Shown here: positions 14,219 through 17,485 of the stretch, piece after piece | How positions within the stretch are numbered: position 1 is the first letter of the stretch | Layout: each line of letters starts with the position of its first letter | Source: Actinomycetes bacterium | Lineage (GTDB): Bacteria > Actinomycetota > Acidimicrobiia > Spongiisociales > UBA5794 | Length of the DNA: 17,485 bases | Reading direction: 5' to 3' | NCBI GenBank assembly: GCA_023336765.1 | Contig: JAMBLL010000116.1 | Span: 1 to 17,485 of the forward strand | Position numbers and translations under genes: made by a program | Notes under the pieces: model-generated | What the model saw: the letters and a program-made list of their open reading frames with translations, nothing else | Told to the model about the DNA's origin: nothing | Database searches by the model: none

Positions 14219-15025
14219 ATGGACGACAGTCTCAAAGTGCGGTTGCCATGGGTCGGAAGAGGTACGATTTTCCTGATTATTGTTGCGGCGTTGTTCCTTG
14301 GGGGCTGTGGCGGCGACGATGCGGCGTTGACGACGACCACAACGGTTCCGTCTGCGACAACGGTTCCTGAGCCCACGACCACGGCAGTTGCCCCGACGAC
14401 GACCGTCGTAGGGGGCATCATCGCGATCACTGTCCCAACGACCACGACAACCACGACCACAACCACGGCAGCAACGACTGAGGCTCCACCGGCGACGGTG
14501 CCCGCGACGATCGCGCCGGCAGCTGCTCCGGCGACAGTCGAGTTCACGAACCACGGTATATACGCGGGCGAGACGTGGATCTACTTCGGATGGGATGACG
14601 AGGACACCATCGCGGCCGTGACTGCTGTTCTCGGCGCGCCAACGATCGATTTGGGGTGGGACGCAGACTCGATCTGCCCATCTCCGTCCCGGACGGTGAA
14701 GTGGGACGACCTCTTGTTGTTGTTCACGAAGGCTGACACCGATTTCTGGATCGGTGGCGTCCCTCACTTCTTCACCTATCAGTACTCGGGTAGCACACCT
14801 GAACTGTTCACTACCGAGGGTATCGGTCTCGGGTCAACCTTGTCCGATCTCGATGACGCGTATGGTGGACCGGACCTGATCATCACGGAGAGTCCGTTCG
14901 TACTTGGTGAAGGATTCTGGACCTACAAGGATGCACCATGGACCGGGATGTGGGGTTTTGCCACAGGACAGTCTCCAGCCGACACGGTGACATCCATCAA
15001 CGGCGGTGCAGGCTGCGGGGAGTAG
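14219..15025 (+). CDS. Lipoprotein paralog with Thr-rich linker, unknown function
   Basis: The protein has 268 residues and is a tandem paralog of the preceding gene: both start MDD(N/S)LK and end TSINGGxGCGE. The N-terminus here is a lipoprotein signal. After a basic segment there is a hydrophobic stretch (17-27) and a lipobox LGGC with Cys30, followed by GGDD. The linker (about 37-107) is Thr-rich, with a run of ten threonines near 74-83. The outside domain (108-268) keeps Cys153 and Cys266, LLFTKADT (167-174) and GGVPHFFTY (179-187). Two similar sub-motifs, TIAAVTAVLGAPT (130-142) and GSTLSDLDDAYGGPD (205-219), suggest an internal duplication. The hGxTxxELxxxxGxPD pattern recalls SmpA/BLIP-type repeats, but this is a guess. 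GGAGG at 14207-14211 supports the start. Confidence 0.87.
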   Translation: MDDSLKVRLPWVGRGTIFLIIVAALFLGGCGGDDAALTTTTTVPSATTVPEPTTTAVAPTTTVVGGIIAITVPTTTTTTTTTTAATTEAPPATVPATIAPAAAPATVEFTNHGIYAGETWIYFGWDDEDTIAAVTAVLGAPTIDLGWDADSICPSPSRTVKWDDLLLLFTKADTDFWIGGVPHFFTYQYSGSTPELFTTEGIGLGSTLSDLDDAYGGPDLIITESPFVLGEGFWTYKDAPWTGMWGFATGQSPADTVTSINGGAGCGE

Positions 15026-15040
15026 GGCTCGCTTCCTGCA

Positions 15041-15287
15041 TCCCCCTTTCAAGGGGGATAAGCGACGAGTCCTACGAGGAGCTAGGGGGATACACCAAGC
15101 GGCACAATGGCTTGTTGGCTTCGCGTTATCCCCCTGCATCGTCGCTGACGCTCCTCTGCCGTCCCCCTTGAAAGGGGGACCGACCTTCTTGCGAGCTTGT
15201 ATCGAAAAGGTTCGGTCTCTGGTCCCTCAGGACCACTACCTCATCGGCTGATCGCTCGTTTCTTGCGGTCCCCCTTTCAAGAGGGAC
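15041..15287. repeat. REP-like palindrome cluster
   Basis: Three hairpins share one core. TCCCCCTT-TC-AAGGGGGA (15041-15058) and GTCCCCCTT-GA-AAGGGGGAC (15161-15180) are perfect; 15268-15287 has one mismatch. The first two are ends of a larger imperfect inverted repeat. Reading inward from each gives AAGGGGGA, then a segment with GCGACGA and GAGGAGC in differing order, then AGGGGGATA. The arrangement resembles paired REP or MITE-like elements. It fills the 296-base gap between two convergent genes and could stop transcription from both sides. No coding sequence is credible here. Confidence 0.8.
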
Positions 15288-15321
15288 GAGCGCGGTGCGA
15301 CGAGGACTTCCGCCGCGGCTC

Positions 15322-15993
15322 TCAGGCGTACTTTTCAATGATCGCCGTAGCGGCCACACCGATGTCGGGTGCGATGATCGTTGGTGGAGGAAACGCTGGG
15401 CTGTAGATCTGGCCTGGGCGTTCGATAAAAACACCGTCGAGTCCCGCCGCGATCGCACCTGCGATGTCCCAATCGTGGGCAGCGACCATGACCATCTCCG
15501 AGGTGGACGTGTCCATGTGCCCTGCTGCTGCTTCGTACACCGATCGATGAGGCTTGAATCTGTTGACCATCTCCACGGACATAATCGTCTCGAAGAACCG
15601 CGAGATCTCCGCCTTGTTCAGCTGAGCGTGAGCCGTTTGTAGCGGTGAGTTGGTGAGGGCGACGAGCGTGAACCCGGACCCCGTGAGAATCGATAGACCC
15701 TCTATGACATCGGGATGGGGCGGCAATTGTACGAACAATGCCTTGACCTGTGCGATGTCATCCGGAGCGATCGTGATGCCACTTCTCGAGGCCACTGTTT
15801 CGAGCGCCGATGCTGCGAGGTCGGTGAACGGGACATAGCGATCGGTGACAGAGGACACGAACGAAAGCCTCAGAAGTTCAGAGAACCACATCCTGGCGTC
15901 GGGGTGATCTTCGAATCTACCACGGAACCATTCTCGGACAGGTGCGAGGTCGAGAAGCGTTTCGTTCACGTCGAATACGATGATGCGCGTCAT
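15322..15993 (-). CDS. HAD-superfamily hydrolase, haloacid dehalogenase type II-like
   Basis: HAD enzymes use an aspartate nucleophile for hydrolysis. This 223-residue protein resembles the type II (L-2-haloacid dehalogenase) group. Motif I is FDVNETLLD, with Asp8 as nucleophile. Motif II is ALTNS (112-116). Motif III is Lys147 in RFKPHRSVYE. Motif IV is VAAHDWDIAGAIAAG (170-184). The second acidic residue of phosphatase motif I (DxD) is replaced by Asn10, which favours a dehalogenase-like hydrolase over a phosphatase. The helical cap is between about 15 and 90. The substrate cannot be told from sequence. The start (ATG at 15993-15991) is divergent from the small lipoprotein gene; the end is convergent with the paralog lipoprotein. 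It is an unusual neighbour in a ribosomal region, so an inserted accessory gene is likely. Confidence 0.9.
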   Translation of the reverse strand: MTRIIVFDVNETLLDLAPVREWFRGRFEDHPDARMWFSELLRLSFVSSVTDRYVPFTDLAASALETVASRSGITIAPDDIAQVKALFVQLPPHPDVIEGLSILTGSGFTLVALTNSPLQTAHAQLNKAEISRFFETIMSVEMVNRFKPHRSVYEAAAGHMDTSTSEMVMVAAHDWDIAGAIAAGLDGVFIERPGQIYSPAFPPPTIIAPDIGVAATAIIEKYA

Positions 15994-16004
15994 GGATCAT
16001 GACA

Positions 16005-16044
16005 GTACACCGTGTTTGCAAGGTGTACAGCGGGTGCGTATGAT
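16005..16044 (+). promoter_or_regulatory. Promoter with overlapping palindrome (possible operator)
   Basis: TTGCAA (16016-16021) and TATGAT (16039-16044) are separated by exactly 17 bases, matching the sigma70 consensus at 4 of 6 and 5 of 6 positions. GTACACC (16005-16011) and GGTGTAC (16022-16028) form a perfect seven-base palindrome with a 10-base spacer centred on the -35. This layout is typical of a repressor or regulator site. It drives the lipoprotein gene at 16091 and lies between divergent genes, so the HAD gene could share control. Confidence 0.55.
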
Positions 16045-16090
16045 GCCATGTGCTCCCGAACGGGGGCGACGGTAGGGAAATGGAGCGACC

Positions 16091-16624
16091 ATGAAACGTA
16101 TGGCGATTGGGTTTGTTGCGCTGACTCTGTTGCTGACGGCTTGCCAGTCAGCAGCAGAGAACCTCGCGGAAAGCATCACTGAACAGATTGCAGAGCAGGC
16201 TGATGGCGTGGGGGACGTCGATATCGACCTCGATTCCGGAGAGATCAAGGTCGAGACTGATGATGGTGCCATCACGATCGGTGGCGGTGAGATACCCGAC
16301 GGATTCGCCATCCCGTTCCCCGACGGATACCAGGTCACGAGTGTCTTCACGAACGACGAGTCTCAGGCCGTGTCCCTTGCATACCCGGGAGCGGAATTCG
16401 ATGACATCGTGAGCTTCTACGCCGATTGGACTGCGAGCGATTCGAGCGATTGGTCGAATTCGACCAGCAGCATCAGCGGGGACGACGGCACCATCAACAA
16501 CTCGAACTGGTTCGCCGATGACGGTGGAGGGTTCATCTCCGTTTCGAATCTGTGCCTGATCCTCGACGATTCGGTAGACTCAGATGACTGCATTTCGGTG
16601 AATCTGAATGTAAGCGGAGAGTAG
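16091..16624 (+). CDS. Small acidic lipoprotein, unknown function
   Basis: The protein has 177 residues. The N-terminus is a clear lipoprotein signal: MKRM, a hydrophobic stretch, and LLTAC with Cys18 as the lipidated residue. It is followed by a helical region rich in Ala/Glu/Gln (20-39), a short acidic repeat-like segment with DVDIDLDSGEIKVETDDGAI (about 43-62), and a folded region starting near GFAIPFPDGYQVTSVF with FDDIVSFYADWTAS. Two cysteines near the end (about 154 and 167) may form a disulfide. I know no named family for it. TGGAG at 16081-16085 is five bases before the ATG. It has its own promoter with an overlapping palindrome. It is followed by the large heptamer repeat. Confidence 0.88.
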   Translation: MKRMAIGFVALTLLLTACQSAAENLAESITEQIAEQADGVGDVDIDLDSGEIKVETDDGAITIGGGEIPDGFAIPFPDGYQVTSVFTNDESQAVSLAYPGAEFDDIVSFYADWTASDSSDWSNSTSSISGDDGTINNSNWFADDGGGFISVSNLCLILDDSVDSDDCISVNLNVSGE

Positions 16625-16635
16625 GAGGACAGCCT

Positions 16636-16770
16636 TCAGCCGTCAGCCGTCAGCCGTCAGCCGTCAGCCGTCAGCCGTCAGCTAGAATCCGATGACCGCT
16701 GAAATCACGAAGTCGGTGTATGGTCCCTCGCTGATAGCTGATAGCTGATAGCTGATAGCTGATAGCTGAT
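16636..16770. repeat. Composite heptamer repeat before rpmJ
   Basis: Six exact TCAGCCG units (16636-16677, plus a partial one) are followed after about 47 bases by five exact GCTGATA units and a partial one (16730-16770). GCTGATA is the reverse complement of TATCAGC. The order, CGTCAGC forward then TATCAGC reversed, is the reverse complement of the arrangement before rpsJ (TATCAGC forward, CGTCAGC reversed). So the same composite element flanks the ribosomal block in opposite orientations. The two halves can pair imperfectly in RNA and may terminate or insulate transcription before the alpha operon. Confidence 0.9.
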
Positions 16771-16802
16771 CCGCTATCCTACACTTGCGCCAGCAGTCCG
16801 TA

Positions 16803-16971
16803 ATGGGCTGTACTTTTCTGTGACAATTCGACGTTGTCGATATCGACGGACTGCCCTGCAACGGGCCTCCCAAGATGTAGACGTCAAACACCTCTGGAAT
16901 TCGATTCTCCGGTGCTTGGCGACAACGTCCCGATCAAGTACCGAGGCAGGATCACCGAATATGAAAGTTAG
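16803..16971 (+). pseudogene. Possible decayed infA (translation initiation factor IF-1)
   Basis: infA is usually found just before rpmJ, and no intact copy is visible here. This stretch has fragments that recall IF-1 in consecutive frames. From ATG 16803 (after an in-frame TGA) comes DVVDIDGLPCNGPPKM, like the IF-1 opening V(I/V)E(V/I)EGxVxxxLPxxM. In the next frame comes DVKHLWNSILRC, like FRVxLxNGxxVLA. In the third comes LGDNVPIKYRGRITEYES, like PGDxV...RGRITYR, whose TAG (16969-16971) overlaps the rpmJ start. At about 55 codons it is shorter than IF-1 (about 72). The matches are short and need two frame changes, so chance is possible. Alternatives are sequencing errors or no gene at all. 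Confidence 0.3.
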
Positions 16972-17074
16972 AGCCTCCGCAAAGAAGATGTGCGACAACT
17001 GTCGCATTATTCGTCGGCATGGCCGGGTCTGGGTGATCTGCTCCAACCCACGCCATAAGCAGCGTCAGGGGTAA
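16961..17074 (+). CDS. rpmJ: 50S ribosomal protein L36, zinc-binding form
   Basis: L36 is the smallest 50S protein. The 37 residues MKVRASAKKMCDNCRIIRRH and following include all four zinc ligands: Cys11, Cys14, Cys27 and His32, the zinc-dependent type. ATG 16961 is the family start. The frame is open for 47 codons further upstream, but those residues do not match L36. The ribosome binding site is weak (AGG at 16948-16950). This fits a gene that normally relies on translation of an overlapping infA, which is not intact here. rpsM begins five bases after the stop. Confidence 0.95.
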   Translation: MKVRASAKKMCDNCRIIRRHGRVWVICSNPRHKQRQG

Positions 17075-17079
17075 CACGT

Positions 17080-17457
17080 ATGGCACGTATTTCAGGCGTC
17101 GACCTTCCCAGAGACAAACGAGTCGAGATCGGACTCACATATGTCTTTGGCGTTGGGCGTTCGAGATCACATCAGGTTCTCGACTCGCTCGACATCGACT
17201 ACAACTTAAAAGTCCGCGATCTCTCAGATGCCGAAGTTCTTCGTATCCGTCAGTACATCGAGGCGAACTACAAGGTGGAGGGCGACCTTCGTCGTCAGGT
17301 CGCCCAGAACATCAAGCGCAAGATCGAGATCGGCTGCTACCAGGGACTGCGGCATCGCCGTGGTCTGCCGGTGAGGGGCCAGCGCACACACACGAACGCC
17401 CGTACCCGCAAGGGCAAGCGCGTGGCGATCGCAGGTAAGAAGAAGGTCACTAAGTAA
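17080..17457 (+). CDS. rpsM: 30S ribosomal protein S13
   Basis: S13 is in the 30S head and makes bridges to the 50S and to the P-site tRNA. The protein has 125 residues. It begins MARISGVDLPRDKRVEIGLT, has the helix-hairpin-helix GVGRSRSHQVLD, and carries the C-terminal signature GLRHRRGLPVRGQRTHTNAR followed by TRKGKR and a basic tail ending KKKVTK. Start ATG 17080 follows CAGGGG. The TAA overlaps the next ATG by one base (TAATG). Confidence 0.98.
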   Translation: MARISGVDLPRDKRVEIGLTYVFGVGRSRSHQVLDSLDIDYNLKVRDLSDAEVLRIRQYIEANYKVEGDLRRQVAQNIKRKIEIGCYQGLRHRRGLPVRGQRTHTNARTRKGKRVAIAGKKKVTK

Positions 17458-17485
17458 TGACCACACAAGAGATACCTCCAGAGGA
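17457..17485 (+). CDS. rpsK: Start of probable 30S ribosomal protein S11 gene (cut by window end)
   Basis: Only nine full codons are visible, MTTQEIPPE, opening at an ATG that overlaps the rpsM stop by one base. Gene order makes rpsK the expected product. The visible residues are acidic, while S11 usually begins with a basic stretch, so if it is S11 it has an unusual N-terminal lead. The call rests on position alone. Confidence 0.55.

Noticed and set aside
16636..16770. CRISPR array
   Set aside because: Units are 7 bases long and directly adjacent, with no spacers, and no cas genes are near.
16820..16960. Extended L36 with a 47-residue N-terminal part
   Set aside because: L36 is complete at 37 residues from 16961, and the upstream residues are Arg-rich with no L36 similarity.
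1..17485. tRNA, rRNA or a new defence or mobile system
   Set aside because: No cloverleaf or rRNA segment was recognised, and no nuclease, transposase, integrase or toxin motif was found. The accessory genes are three exported proteins and one HAD hydrolase without shared signs of a system.

Overview
This window is most likely from an actinobacterium, possibly of the Acidimicrobiia type, with moderately GC-rich DNA. Evidence: EF-Tu is followed directly by S10; L24 carries an added CxxC...CxxC pair; adenylate kinase is the short form without a LID; and the surface proteins have long Thr/Pro linkers. This is inference from gene content and family features, not from a database match.

Bases 1-591 hold the 3' half of tuf. 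A 103-base spacer with heptamer repeats follows. From 695 to 10309 runs a continuous S10-spc ribosomal protein operon in the classical order: rpsJ, rplC, rplD, rplW, rplB, rpsS, rplV, rpsC, rplP, rpmC, rpsQ, rplN, rplX, rplE, rpsN, rpsH, rplF, rplR, rpsE, rpmD, rplO. Most genes touch or overlap (ATGA, TGATG), which points to one transcript with translational coupling. After a 125-base gap come secY, adk and map (10435-13166). The start of the alpha operon (rpmJ, rpsM, first codons of rpsK) occupies 16961-17485.

The unusual part is 13167-16960. It separates map from rpmJ, where infA normally lies. It holds two tandem paralogous exported proteins of unknown function (one anchored by a membrane helix, one by a lipobox cysteine), a cluster of palindromic REP-like repeats, a convergent HAD-family hydrolase on the minus strand, a small lipoprotein behind a good sigma70-like promoter with a palindrome over its -35, and a large heptamer repeat. 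No intact infA is visible. A short stretch just before rpmJ has IF-1-like fragments in three frames and may be a decayed infA.

Other points stand out. A YRTCAGC heptamer repeat family occurs before rpsJ, inside the rplD coding region (adding an in-frame repeated tail to L4) and before rpmJ. S3 has a C-terminal extension of about 186 residues with IEAGGG repeats and an acidic end. S14 is the long cysteine-poor form, while L24 and L36 keep zinc-type cysteines. tuf differs clearly in codon use from the genes that follow. I found no tRNA, rRNA, CRISPR array, transposase or defence system. The ribosomal genes are otherwise ordinary.
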